A DNA stretch of 24,091 bases from DATCHW01 sp036508135 (GCA_036508135.1 DATCHW010000149.1:1-24091); one strand, 5' to 3'. Shown: positions 1 to 8,073, numbered from the stretch's first letter. The notes: generated from the sequence alone by a model not told the origin. A program made the numbers and translations.

Positions 1-589
1 AACAGCACCACCAATTAAAAATGAAGTGTATCAAAGAATTACAACCAAAAATAGTTCTCAAAATAAGACAACTTATCAATCTCCGGGCGGGCAATACATT
101 GAAACACAAAGAAAAAATAGTACAGGAATAATAATCGGAATGGCATCATTCTTAATCATAATAATTTTCATTCTGATTTACGTATTGTCAAAAGAAACGG
201 ACATTACTGATAAACCAAAAACTGATGGAAAAGAATCTCCTCCGTTAAAACCTTATTACGGAAACATAAAATTAGATGGAAGCTATACCGGCACTATTAA
301 AGATGGCACATCATGGGTTTTGAATATCAGAGGATTCGACGGAAAAAATTTTTACGGAGATAATACAATCTATTGGTCCTTTGTGAAAAATTCTGATGGT
401 TTATATTCAACTTTTGACGGAACATTCGATTCGAGTAAAGGAGAAATAATTATGTATGAAGACCGGACAGGAAAAAGAACAGGAAAATTTGTCGGGAAAA
501 TATCTGAAGACGGAAAATCTATATACGGAACATGGGAGAGGTATTCAGATAAAGGAAGTTATACTTGGGATTTAAAGAAAAATAATTAA
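1..589 (+). CDS. C-terminal part of a membrane protein, probably a third Ser/Thr kinase (5' end outside window)
   Basis: The reading frame is open to the left edge; the codon at 26 is GTG and there is no need for a start there. The visible part is a polar, Gln/Thr/Lys-rich linker, one transmembrane helix (about residues 34-55 counted from position 26) and a roughly 130-residue extracytoplasmic region rich in Gly, Tyr and Trp with predicted beta character (motifs GTSWVLNIRGFDGKNFYG and GTWERYSDKGSYTWDL). The linker plus single helix closely resembles the juxtamembrane part of the two complete kinases downstream, so I infer the missing N-terminal part is a kinase domain. The stop lies 3 bases before the next kinase ATG, so the genes are co-transcribed and probably translationally coupled. 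The C-terminal domain differs from those of the other two kinases and I do not recognise its family. Confidence 0.7.
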   Translation, partial: TAPPIKNEVYQRITTKNSSQNKTTYQSPGGQYIETQRKNSTGIIIGMASFLIIIIFILIYVLSKETDITDKPKTDGKESPPLKPYYGNIKLDGSYTGTIKDGTSWVLNIRGFDGKNFYGDNTIYWSFVKNSDGLYSTFDGTFDSSKGEIIMYEDRTGKRTGKFVGKISEDGKSIYGTWERYSDKGSYTWDLKKNN

Positions 590-592
590 AAG

Positions 593-2032
593 ATGATTGG
601 CAGAATAATTCAAAATTATAAAATAACTGCAAAAATTGCAGAAGGAGGAATGGGCACTATTTTTTATGGTGAGCATAAAACTCTTAACAGACCAGTTGCA
701 ATAAAACAACTGCACGCTAATTTCACTTCTAATGAACAGTTTAAAAAAAGGTTTGTAAACGAAGCAAAAATATTGGCTCAGTTGAATCACCCAAATATAA
801 TTTCCGTATATGATTTAATTGAAGACGGCGGAGAATTCTTTATAATTATGGAATATGTGAAAGGAAAAACCCTTGATGTGATTATTGAAGAATTTGATGC
901 TCCTTTTAATCCCAAACGTGCATTGTATATTTTTAAACAAATACTGTACGGGTTTGAGTATGCCCATAAAAAGGGAGTAATACATAGGGATATAAAACCA
1001 TCAAATATAATATTGCAGGAAGATGATACACCTAAAATATTGGATTTCGGAGTCGCAAAGATGCTACAAAAGGAGGTACGTATAACAAAAGCGGGAACAA
1101 AAATGGGTTCACTGCTATATATGAGCCCTGAACAGGTTCTCGGTTTGGATGTTGATGTCAGAAGTGATATATATTCATTAGGTGTGGTTTTATTCGAAAT
1201 ATTAACTGCAAGTTTACCCTATGACCTCAGTTCGGACAATGAATATGAAATAATGGAAGCAATTATTAAGTACCCTTTAAAAAATTTAGCAAATATAAGA
1301 AATGATATTGACTCAAATATTTCAAATGTAATTTTAAAAGCTTGTGCAAAAGATACAGGAACACGGTTTTATTCTTGCAGGGAATTTCAAGAGGCTTTAG
1401 AAAAACCGGATTATAACTATCAGCAACCTAAACAACAGCAAAGTCAAACAAGAATAAATGAAAATTATCAATATCAATCCAATAAAACCCAAACAAAAAT
1501 AACTCAACCGCCGTATAGTAATTCTTCAATAAAAAGCCAAAAAAGTAAAGGATTTTTAATTGGAATGTCAATAGTTTTAATTGGAATTATATTTGCAATT
1601 ATTATTTTGATATTAAGTGAACCTAATTCGTCTATTCCTACTTCACCTCCTGTCACTCCGAAGCCAAATACAGAAATAATTCCTCCTACAACACCACCGC
1701 CCGAAAAATCTTCTGTAACCTGCGTAAGGGAATTTATTACCGATTTAGGGAATGGGAATTGCAGATCCGCTTATGATAGAACAAGAAATAAATCCTGGGG
1801 GTCTTATGATTTCTTTTGCTCAACAAGAGCGTATGGAAGTATCAATAGAACCGAAATCAGGGAAATTAATTCGGTTTCTGAAAATTCATATGATGCACAA
1901 GTTTATGTCTTTTATTATGCAGACGATCCGGCAAATAAAAATGGTTGGTATAAGCAGTACTTTAACCTGCAAAAGTTTGGGTCTGAATGGAAAATTGTAA
2001 AAATAAAAAATATAGAAATTAGCCAATGGTAG
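593..2032 (+). CDS. Membrane Hanks-type Ser/Thr protein kinase, NTF2-like extracytoplasmic tail
   Basis: A complete bacterial eukaryotic-like kinase. Residues 9-270 carry all the catalytic landmarks: glycine loop EGGMGT (17-22), ATP-anchoring K38 in VAIK, alpha-C E57, HRD catalytic D133 with N138, DFG D151 and SPE at 178-180. It should transfer phosphate from ATP to Ser/Thr of cytoplasmic proteins. A Gln/Asn-rich linker (about 275-318) leads to a transmembrane helix (320-342). A Pro-rich stretch and a roughly 105-residue domain follow; the domain ends in a strand pattern (LQKFGSEWKIVKI) like NTF2/DUF4878-type folds and probably lies outside the inner membrane as a sensor. No PASTA repeats are present. 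It starts 3 bases after the preceding gene and its stop overlaps the next start by 7 bases (ATGGTAG). It is a close paralogue of the kinase at 5174, with the same numbering of catalytic residues. Confidence 0.95.
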   Translation: MIGRIIQNYKITAKIAEGGMGTIFYGEHKTLNRPVAIKQLHANFTSNEQFKKRFVNEAKILAQLNHPNIISVYDLIEDGGEFFIIMEYVKGKTLDVIIEEFDAPFNPKRALYIFKQILYGFEYAHKKGVIHRDIKPSNIILQEDDTPKILDFGVAKMLQKEVRITKAGTKMGSLLYMSPEQVLGLDVDVRSDIYSLGVVLFEILTASLPYDLSSDNEYEIMEAIIKYPLKNLANIRNDIDSNISNVILKACAKDTGTRFYSCREFQEALEKPDYNYQQPKQQQSQTRINENYQYQSNKTQTKITQPPYSNSSIKSQKSKGFLIGMSIVLIGIIFAIIILILSEPNSSIPTSPPVTPKPNTEIIPPTTPPPEKSSVTCVREFITDLGNGNCRSAYDRTRNKSWGSYDFFCSTRAYGSINRTEIREINSVSENSYDAQVYVFYYADDPANKNGWYKQYFNLQKFGSEWKIVKIKNIEISQW

Positions 2033-3237
2033 TAAAAGATAAACCACTTATGGTGCTTTTGAGTATATTGGCAGTTGTAATCATTGCCTTTTTTCTCGTC
2101 CTGGTTTTTAAGGTAAATTTTAGATGTGGAAAACAAACTGATAAAGAACAGCAAAAAGATTCTATAGATAAAAAAAAAGATACAATAAAAACAATAGGTG
2201 CTTTTTCACTTGATGACTTTTTTAAAGAAAACAAACAAATTAAATCACTGGTTAATTCAATTTATGAAAATTTGAACGACACAGAAAAAGTCGGACAAAT
2301 GATTGTAACTTCAGGCGGAAAATTAGGTCTCTCGGATGAACATATAATAAATTTAATAAAGGAAAAAAAGGTTGGTGGAATATGTTTATTGAAAGGCTCA
2401 AAAAAAGAACTTACGGATTTAATCGATAAATTTAAGTCAGAAGCAGAAAGTTGCAAAACATTACCGTTGATTTTCTCATGTGATGGAGAACCAACACTTT
2501 TTAATGAAAAAATTCAAGGTTCTCCTGAAGTCAAAGATGCAATTAAAATCAATAATCCTGCTGAAGCAGATAAAATTGCCGGAATAATTTGTGATTTTAT
2601 TAAAGAAATAGGTTTTACTCAAAACTATGCTCCTGTATGCGACTTCTGCACTAATAAAGAAATTATCGGTGATAGAGCGTTTGGGAATAAACAGGACAGA
2701 GTAACAGAATTGGCAATATCTTTTATTAAAAAAACACAATCTCTCGGAATCGTTGCAACGGCAAAACATTTTCCCGGCCATGGCAGTGCTTCTGGCGACA
2801 GCCATAAGAACCTCGTAGTTATCAAAGGAAAACTTAAGGAACTCGATGTATTCAAAAATGTTATTAAATCAGGAGTAATATCAATTATGGTCGGTCATAT
2901 AGCTATAAAAGGAGGTGAATATGACACTAACGGAGAACCCGCTACAATATCAAAAATAATTGTAACAACTTTATTAAAAGATTCTTTGCATTTTAAAGGA
3001 ATTATTGTAACGGACGCAATGAATATGAAAGGAGTCTCCGGATTTCAGACTCCTGCCTTAAAAGCAATATTAGCAGGATGTGATATGATCTTAATGCCAT
3101 CGGATGAAACAAAATTAATAACTTCCGTTGTAGAAAAAATGAAAGATGACAATGTTTTAAAAAGCCAAATCGAACAATCAGTAAAAAAAATTATAAAGTT
3201 AAAAATTTGTTTAAATTTATTTACAAAAATAAAATAA
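2026..3237 (+). CDS. Membrane-anchored GH3 glycosidase, NagZ-like beta-N-acetylhexosaminidase
   Basis: A family 3 glycoside hydrolase. The NagZ signature KHFPGHG is at residues 247-253, followed by the D258-S-H260 loop that supplies the Asp-His acid/base dyad in bacterial NagZ enzymes. The expected nucleophile is D330 in VTDAMNM. Family members remove terminal N-acetylglucosamine from muropeptides or chitin oligomers. Unlike classical cytoplasmic NagZ, this protein has an N-terminal hydrophobic helix (about residues 8-30) with no lipobox and no clear cleavage site, followed by a Lys/Asp-rich spacer, so I infer a signal-anchored enzyme outside the inner membrane. The charge balance on either side of the helix does not settle topology. 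The start ATG overlaps the kinase stop (ATGGTAG), indicating translational coupling. Location inside a kinase operon is unusual and suggests it acts on, or reports on, wall fragments; the substrate is unproven. Confidence 0.9.
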   Translation: MVVKDKPLMVLLSILAVVIIAFFLVLVFKVNFRCGKQTDKEQQKDSIDKKKDTIKTIGAFSLDDFFKENKQIKSLVNSIYENLNDTEKVGQMIVTSGGKLGLSDEHIINLIKEKKVGGICLLKGSKKELTDLIDKFKSEAESCKTLPLIFSCDGEPTLFNEKIQGSPEVKDAIKINNPAEADKIAGIICDFIKEIGFTQNYAPVCDFCTNKEIIGDRAFGNKQDRVTELAISFIKKTQSLGIVATAKHFPGHGSASGDSHKNLVVIKGKLKELDVFKNVIKSGVISIMVGHIAIKGGEYDTNGEPATISKIIVTTLLKDSLHFKGIIVTDAMNMKGVSGFQTPALKAILAGCDMILMPSDETKLITSVVEKMKDDNVLKSQIEQSVKKIIKLKICLNLFTKIK

Positions 3238-3244
3238 CAATATT

Positions 3245-4171
3245 ATGAAATGTTCAAAATGCGGAAGAGAAAATAAGACCGATGAAACTTTCTGTGCAAG
3301 TTGTGGTAGTCGGATTTCTTCAGGTACGGTAAGTCCCGAAGGGACTTCTCAGAAATTTAGTGGGGGAGTAAAAAAAACAGCCGTTGTGCAGCCAATTGGC
3401 TTCGATAGAAATTTCTGCGAAGTTTTCATAGGAAGGGGAAGTAATTGCGATATTGTAATAAATGATGACGGAGTTTCAACCAAACATTCAAGAATATTTG
3501 TAGAAAATGATGAAATTTTTATCGAAGACCTCAGGTCATTAAATGGTACTTATGTTAATGGTCGGAGAATTTCTTCCAGAACGAAGATTGGTTTAACGAG
3601 TAAAGTATTTCTTGGAAATTTCCCTTTGGATATGAGAAATCCGGCAATTTCATCAATATTTGCTAAATACGGGACTATCGCTTTTTCTGATAGTGGAGTG
3701 CTAAGTTTTAGAGTGAATCCTAATTGGTCAGGAAAACTTTTTTATTTCGCAATGGTTATTTTTCTCTTTTTACCATGGCTTACAATAAAAGGTGGAACTG
3801 AATCAATTACTTTTTCGGCACTTGATTTTGCTTTTAATAAATTTCCTAATAAAGATGTATTATCTGGGAAACTTGACTACGGTCCGTTGCATACAATGTT
3901 TTTATCAATATTTATTTTGGTCTTAATTGGTCTCTTTTTAAATTTTTTTAAGATGCGTATTGCTGCAAAATTCAATTGGACAAATATTGTTTCATTGATA
4001 ATATTTATTCTCACTTTAGTGTATATGTATATTGTTTCTTCGGTTGATACATATATCGGTGGTACGGGTTCATTTGCTCACAACTTTAGTGCATTTATGT
4101 TTATCTTTATTTGCTTTATTTCAATTTTTGAGGGGGTGATTGAATATTATATTAACGCTAATACTTATTAA
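3245..4171 (+). CDS. Zinc-ribbon / FHA domain / four-helix membrane protein
   Basis: Three parts in order. Residues 3-20 form a zinc ribbon (C3, C6, C17, C20, in two CxxC knuckles). Residues about 55-125 form an FHA phosphothreonine-binding domain with the conserved GR (63-64), S78, H81, N100-G-T102 and N105. Four hydrophobic segments follow near 166-183, 218-236, 248-266 and 281-299. FHA domains dock on phosphothreonine, so this cytoplasm-facing module is the natural reader of marks made by the adjacent kinases; that partnership is inferred from operon position. The membrane part resembles no family I can name. It starts 7 bases after the glycosidase stop. A short linker containing KKTAVVQP could hold a phosphorylation site, but this is speculative. 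Confidence 0.92.
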   Translation: MKCSKCGRENKTDETFCASCGSRISSGTVSPEGTSQKFSGGVKKTAVVQPIGFDRNFCEVFIGRGSNCDIVINDDGVSTKHSRIFVENDEIFIEDLRSLNGTYVNGRRISSRTKIGLTSKVFLGNFPLDMRNPAISSIFAKYGTIAFSDSGVLSFRVNPNWSGKLFYFAMVIFLFLPWLTIKGGTESITFSALDFAFNKFPNKDVLSGKLDYGPLHTMFLSIFILVLIGLFLNFFKMRIAAKFNWTNIVSLIIFILTLVYMYIVSSVDTYIGGTGSFAHNFSAFMFIFICFISIFEGVIEYYINANTY

Positions 4172-4181
4172 GGAAATTATT

Positions 4182-4487
4182 ATGAATACTGAAACAAAAT
4201 TAAATTTAATAATCGTATTATTATCTGTTACGGCTGCTGTTTTGCTTTTTGTGTTTATATTAAAATATTCACAGTCAAATAAACTAAATGGAAATATTAA
4301 TAGTCTTAGCGAAGAAAACAACAATAATATTATAATATTAAAACAGGTTGAAGATTCGGTCAAAAATTTATTAATTGAACTAGATAGTATCCGTAATGAA
4401 AACACAATATTGTATCAAGCAATAGAAAATAACCACTCGAAAATTAAAAGTTTAAATAATAATTATTACTTAAAAAATTCACAATAA
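4182..4487 (+). CDS. Small membrane protein with coiled coil
   Basis: A 101-residue protein of unknown family. The frame extends upstream to 4140, inside the previous gene, but ATG 4182 is chosen because AAGGA lies 7-8 bases before it and the encoded protein then starts with a short polar segment and a transmembrane helix (about residues 8-27, containing VTAAVLLFVFIL). The rest (about 32-95) is a hydrophilic, heptad-like helix rich in Asn, Glu and Ser, probably a coiled coil. It lacks the C-terminal beta domain of the next gene but shares its N-terminal pattern (TAAVL, then an SQ.K..N..L motif), so the two look like a duplicated pair. It sits in the kinase operon and might oligomerise with its neighbour or with the kinases; this is inference. 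Confidence 0.75.
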   Translation: MNTETKLNLIIVLLSVTAAVLLFVFILKYSQSNKLNGNINSLSEENNNNIIILKQVEDSVKNLLIELDSIRNENTILYQAIENNHSKIKSLNNNYYLKNSQ

Positions 4488-4492
4488 TAAAA

Positions 4493-5143
4493 ATGAAAAG
4501 GAATCCCAAAACAATAATAATAATAATTCTTTTATTATTTTGCATTTTTGTTACAGCTGCAGTATTGATACAATTTTTCCAATCACAGAAGAAAGTAAAA
4601 GAACTTAATTCACTAAGAAATACGACAGACAGTAATTCTGTCATAATTAACCTCCAGAGGCAAAGAATAGATTCAATATTAGCGGAAAAAACTGTCGTTA
4701 AAAGCCAGATCGGTTCACTAAAATCAGAAGTTGAAAAGCAAAAATCCGAGATAACATCGCTAAATGCAGATATATATCCTGCTTCCGAAATTTCAGTTTC
4801 CTTAGGGAATATTTTACTGTTTAAAAATTACGATGGTAAAAATTTTTATTACAAATCAACAACTTTTAAAACAGATAATTATTCGTCAAGAGCTACTATA
4901 TACTTTGTATTTAAATCTGCAAAAATTTCAACTTCTGTAATATTAAAAGGTTACAAAAAGAATAATTACTCTGACAATATCGGTTATTTGTCAGGTAGTA
5001 CCACTTGTAATCTTACAAAGATTGGCACTAATTTTTATTATGGTAGTTTCAGTATTAATAATGGATGTTTTTTTATAAAGCTATATGAAGATAATAATAA
5101 AGAGACTTATATTGCCTGCTCGGAAACTTTTTCAGTTTATTAA
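4493..5143 (+). CDS. Membrane coiled-coil protein with C-terminal beta-rich domain
   Basis: A 216-residue protein of unknown family. A positively charged N-terminus is followed by one transmembrane helix (about 7-27), a heptad-rich helix (about 30-93, with the LKSEVEKQKSEITSLNAD segment typical of coiled coils) and a roughly 120-residue domain of alternating aromatic and polar residues, probably a beta-sandwich, with Cys near residues 170, 190 and 209. Topology is likely N-in, placing the coiled coil and beta domain outside the inner membrane. It starts 5 bases after the preceding gene, with which it shares the helix and early coiled-coil pattern. It may be a ligand-binding or scaffold partner of the kinases; nothing in the sequence proves this. 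Confidence 0.85.
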   Translation: MKRNPKTIIIIILLLFCIFVTAAVLIQFFQSQKKVKELNSLRNTTDSNSVIINLQRQRIDSILAEKTVVKSQIGSLKSEVEKQKSEITSLNADIYPASEISVSLGNILLFKNYDGKNFYYKSTTFKTDNYSSRATIYFVFKSAKISTSVILKGYKKNNYSDNIGYLSGSTTCNLTKIGTNFYYGSFSINNGCFFIKLYEDNNKETYIACSETFSVY

Positions 5144-5173
5144 CTATGAGTTTAAACGAAAATTTCAAAAAAT

Positions 5174-6649
5174 ATGGATTATTTAGCTGAAGGTAAGTAT
5201 AAAATTCAATCAAAAATTTCCGAAGGTGGAATGGGAACCATTTTTCTTGGTTTACATGCAAAATTGGATAGATTAGTCGCGATAAAAAGACTTCATAGTG
5301 ATTTAACCTCTAATGAATTATTTAGAGACCGTTTCATTGAAGAGGCGAAAATTCTTGCTCATTTAAATCATCCTAATATAATTTCTATATATGATTTAAT
5401 TGAAGAAAATGAAAGCTATTACATTGTAATGGAGTATATTGAGGGGGAAACATTAGAAAAGATATTAGATAAAAGTAGTATTGGTTTGCATCCCGATAGA
5501 GCTACTGCTATTTTTAAAAAAATATTGTCAGCATTTGATTACGCACACAAAAAAGGTGTTATTCACCGTGATATTAAACCCTCAAATGTAATTGTTCAAA
5601 ATGATGATAATCCAAAAATTTTAGATTTTGGAATTGCAAAATTAATTCAATCTAAATCAAAGATTACTAAAGCAGGAACACTGATGGGTACATTATATTA
5701 TATGAGTCCGGAACAGATTCTCGGTTTAAATGTTGACAGCAGATCAGATATTTATTCATTAGGTGTATTGTTTTACGAAATGTTGACAAATCATATTCCT
5801 TATGGAAATGAGAAAAATAACGAATATGAAATGATGAATTCTATTATAAGTAATGAAATAATAGATATTAGGAATTACAAGCAAAATCTTAATGATAATA
5901 TTATAAATGCGATTAATAAAGCGTTATCAAAGGATATTGAATATAGATTCGATACCTGCGAGAATTTTTCAAAGGCATTGGAATATGGATATGAACCCGG
6001 TAATACTATAAACACAAATAAAAAAACTCGTGATTTCTTAAATTACAACAACGTTAATGTACACAATGGAAAAAATAAAACCCAGATAAAAAATATTCAA
6101 CAGCATAATAAAAATAAAATATTAATTACTCTGCTAAGTACTTTTTTTATCGTAATTATTGCAGTGTTGGTTTACATATTAGCAAAATCGGAGGATATAC
6201 CCATTGTAAAGAAAGTTTTGTCGGAAAAAAACTTTAAAGAGGATAATCCGGTTATTAAGGATACTCAAAATAAACAAACTTCTGAAATTATGGCTGATGA
6301 AGCAGATGTAAAACGGACGGTATATGAAATAATATCAGCATGGGAAAACAAAAATGCTGATAAATTCTTTTCATATCTGACTAATGACTATACATATATG
6401 AGTAAAGATGGTTTGCATAGAACTTTTAGTGAAAGAAAAAATAAAGCTTATGAAATATTTGCAGTTAATGACTACATAAATATTAGCATTTCTAATTTAT
6501 CAGTAAGGGTTAACGGAAATGATGCTGATGCAGAATATTATCAAATATATCACTCTACAAAACTTAACGAAAATACCACAAAACACCTTTATTTCAGAAA
6601 AATGGGAAATAAGTGGAAAGTTTACAAAGAATTATCAGGTTTTAATTAA
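5174..6649 (+). CDS. Membrane Hanks-type Ser/Thr protein kinase, SnoaL/NTF2-like extracytoplasmic tail
   Basis: A complete kinase, closely related to the one at 593, with identical numbering of landmarks: EGGMGT loop (17-22), K38, E57, D133 and N138 in HRDIKPSN, DFG D151 and SPE 178-180. A poorly conserved Asn/Lys-rich linker (about 275-313) leads to a transmembrane helix (about 316-338). After a charged spacer, residues about 378-491 form an alpha/beta domain beginning VKRTVYEIISAWENKNADKF and ending FRKMGNKWKVYKE, which looks like a SnoaL/NTF2-type fold outside the membrane. The start at 5174 puts eight residues before YKI, matching the paralogue. It follows the coiled-coil gene by 30 bases and is followed by the lipoprotein gene after 9 bases. 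Targets are unknown; the FHA protein is a plausible one. Confidence 0.95.
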   Translation: MDYLAEGKYKIQSKISEGGMGTIFLGLHAKLDRLVAIKRLHSDLTSNELFRDRFIEEAKILAHLNHPNIISIYDLIEENESYYIVMEYIEGETLEKILDKSSIGLHPDRATAIFKKILSAFDYAHKKGVIHRDIKPSNVIVQNDDNPKILDFGIAKLIQSKSKITKAGTLMGTLYYMSPEQILGLNVDSRSDIYSLGVLFYEMLTNHIPYGNEKNNEYEMMNSIISNEIIDIRNYKQNLNDNIINAINKALSKDIEYRFDTCENFSKALEYGYEPGNTINTNKKTRDFLNYNNVNVHNGKNKTQIKNIQQHNKNKILITLLSTFFIVIIAVLVYILAKSEDIPIVKKVLSEKNFKEDNPVIKDTQNKQTSEIMADEADVKRTVYEIISAWENKNADKFFSYLTNDYTYMSKDGLHRTFSERKNKAYEIFAVNDYINISISNLSVRVNGNDADAEYYQIYHSTKLNENTTKHLYFRKMGNKWKVYKELSGFN

Positions 6650-6658
6650 TATAATAAT

Positions 6659-7771
6659 ATGAAAAATTACCTTATTCTTTTTATTCTTTTCTCGTTCTTC
6701 TCTTGCGGTAATGAATCAAAAAATATATCGTCTAGTGCTTCAAAAGCAGATTTGTCAGATACGAATGTTATTGCTCAGGTAAAAAATCAGATATTTGAAT
6801 CCGACACATTAGAATTTGCCAGTTTAAAAAACGTAAAGCGATTAACAAATGGAATTAACAACCCGAAATCAGTAATTATTTCTCCAAACGGGCTGTATGC
6901 ATATATAAATAATCTTGAGGGTATGAATACAATGATTATTAATACCGAAACTTACGATACTGTAAAAGTAATACAACACACTGGTAAACCGGTCGAGTTT
7001 GGAATTACGGACAGCGGAAGGTTCGTTTGGATATCATATTTCCGACTTATGGAAAAAGGTTATCCCAGGGAACTTGGTCAAGAGCGAAGCTATAGATATA
7101 AATCTATTGTAGTTGTATATGATACTCTATCACAAGAACTGGTACAGCGTATAGAAGTTGGAATTATTCCAAAGGTAATTGCAGTCAGTCCGGATGAAAA
7201 ACTCATACTCGTAGCTAATTGGAACAGTTATGATATTACGGTTATTGAAAATAAAACATATAATGTTATAAAAACAATTAAAGTCGGAGTTATACCAAGA
7301 GGCGTAAAGTTTACCCCTGATGGCAAATTTGCTTATGTTTGTAATTTTGGTGGAAGTACTATTTCTAAAATAAATATAACTGATTTAGAAGTAGAAAAAA
7401 CAATAACCAATGTAGGTTATAAACCACGTGATTTAGTTATCACAAATGACGGTAAGTATGCATATTTTTCTTGTTTTGGAGATGGATATTTAAGAAAATT
7501 AGATCTTGAAACCGACAAAGTAGTTGATAAAATCAGAACCGGATCTGAACCAAGAAGTATCTGTATAACAAGAAACAATAAATATTTATTCGTTACTAAT
7601 TACAAGAGTGCAAATATCAGTGTTATTGATGTGGATAATTTTAAATTGTTAAATAATTATTCCTCGGATGTAGGTGCAGTAGGTGTTGCTTTGACTTTGG
7701 ATATGAAACATCTTTGGGTTACAAATCAAAGAACAGGCAGTGTTATAATATATGAAATACATTATAAATAA
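6659..7771 (+). CDS. Lipoprotein with YVTN-type beta-propeller
   Basis: A 370-residue exported lipoprotein. The N-terminus has Lys2, a Phe/Leu/Ile-rich core and FFSC with the lipidated Cys at residue 16, although the residue before it is Ser rather than Gly/Ala. Residues about 50-370 hold repeats of roughly 42 residues of the YVTN/40-residue class, with recurring patterns such as VSPDEKLILVANW, FTPDGKFAYVCNFG and ITRNNKYLFVTNYKS, each followed by a T..V...I.VG strand; together they should close a seven-bladed propeller. Such proteins are scaffolds or binding surfaces in the periplasm or at the cell surface. It starts 9 bases after the second kinase, so it is the last gene of this operon. No catalytic residues are evident and the partner is unknown. 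Confidence 0.9.
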   Translation: MKNYLILFILFSFFSCGNESKNISSSASKADLSDTNVIAQVKNQIFESDTLEFASLKNVKRLTNGINNPKSVIISPNGLYAYINNLEGMNTMIINTETYDTVKVIQHTGKPVEFGITDSGRFVWISYFRLMEKGYPRELGQERSYRYKSIVVVYDTLSQELVQRIEVGIIPKVIAVSPDEKLILVANWNSYDITVIENKTYNVIKTIKVGVIPRGVKFTPDGKFAYVCNFGGSTISKINITDLEVEKTITNVGYKPRDLVITNDGKYAYFSCFGDGYLRKLDLETDKVVDKIRTGSEPRSICITRNNKYLFVTNYKSANISVIDVDNFKLLNNYSSDVGAVGVALTLDMKHLWVTNQRTGSVIIYEIHYK

Positions 7772-7880
7772 TAACACAATGCAAAAATAAAGTTTATATG
7801 AGCAATTTCTTCTAATTTTTCTTTAGAAATTCTTGAAGTAATATTAGCAATATCTATAAGATATTTTCAAAATTATTCAT
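7762..7880 (-). pseudogene. Possible frameshifted short gene or remnant
   Basis: Reading the minus strand, an ATG at 7880 opens MNNFENIL and then hits a stop, while the overlapping frame from about 7866 to 7762 reads KYLIDIANITSRISKEKLEE and onward to a stop inside the last codons of the lipoprotein gene. Adding one A to the four-A run near 7864-7867 would join them into one 39-residue, evenly amphipathic protein. The composition looks coding, but the fragment is short, has no clear ribosome site and matches no family I know. It may be a decayed gene, a homopolymer indel or chance. Confidence 0.25.
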
Positions 7881-8030
7881 AAATTTAATTATACTTACAT
7901 TTTTTATTTATTAGAAAATAATTCAGAAATCAAAATTAGCATAAAGCAAACTTCATGTTCTCTTTTCAAAGCATATTAATTATAGTAGCGTTTAAAAAAG
8001 TGTGTAAAAAGATAAATGGATAAAAAAAGA

Positions 8031-8068
8031 GCCTCCAATTAAATTAAACAAATAAAATAAAAGGAGGC
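8031..8068 (+). promoter_or_regulatory. Candidate Shine-Dalgarno-sequestering hairpin
   Basis: GCCTCC at 8031-8036 is the exact reverse complement of GGAGGC at 8063-8068, which forms part of a very strong Shine-Dalgarno (AAGGAGG) 6 bases before the ATG at 8074. Pairing across a 26-base A/T-only loop would hide the ribosome site. Six base pairs with a large loop is weak by itself, so this is only a candidate translational switch. Confidence 0.35.
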
Positions 8069-8073
8069 ATCAA

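Noticed and set aside
572..790. Minus-strand open frame across the first kinase start
   Set aside because: It lies antisense to a well-supported kinase with all catalytic motifs and has no export or domain features of its own. The same holds for the other antisense frames over clear genes.
2909..2925. Perfect Shine-Dalgarno-like AAAGGAGGTGA followed by ATATG inside the glycosidase gene
   Set aside because: It encodes Lys-Gly-Gly-Glu in the intact glycosidase frame, and the ATG opens only about 11 codons. It also shows that such strings occur by chance here, which tempers the argument at 8061.
5146..5190. 14-codon frame (MSLNENFKKYGLFS) overlapping the second kinase start
   Set aside because: Very short, no ribosome site and no conserved counterpart before the other kinase. 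A leader peptide cannot be excluded but has no support.
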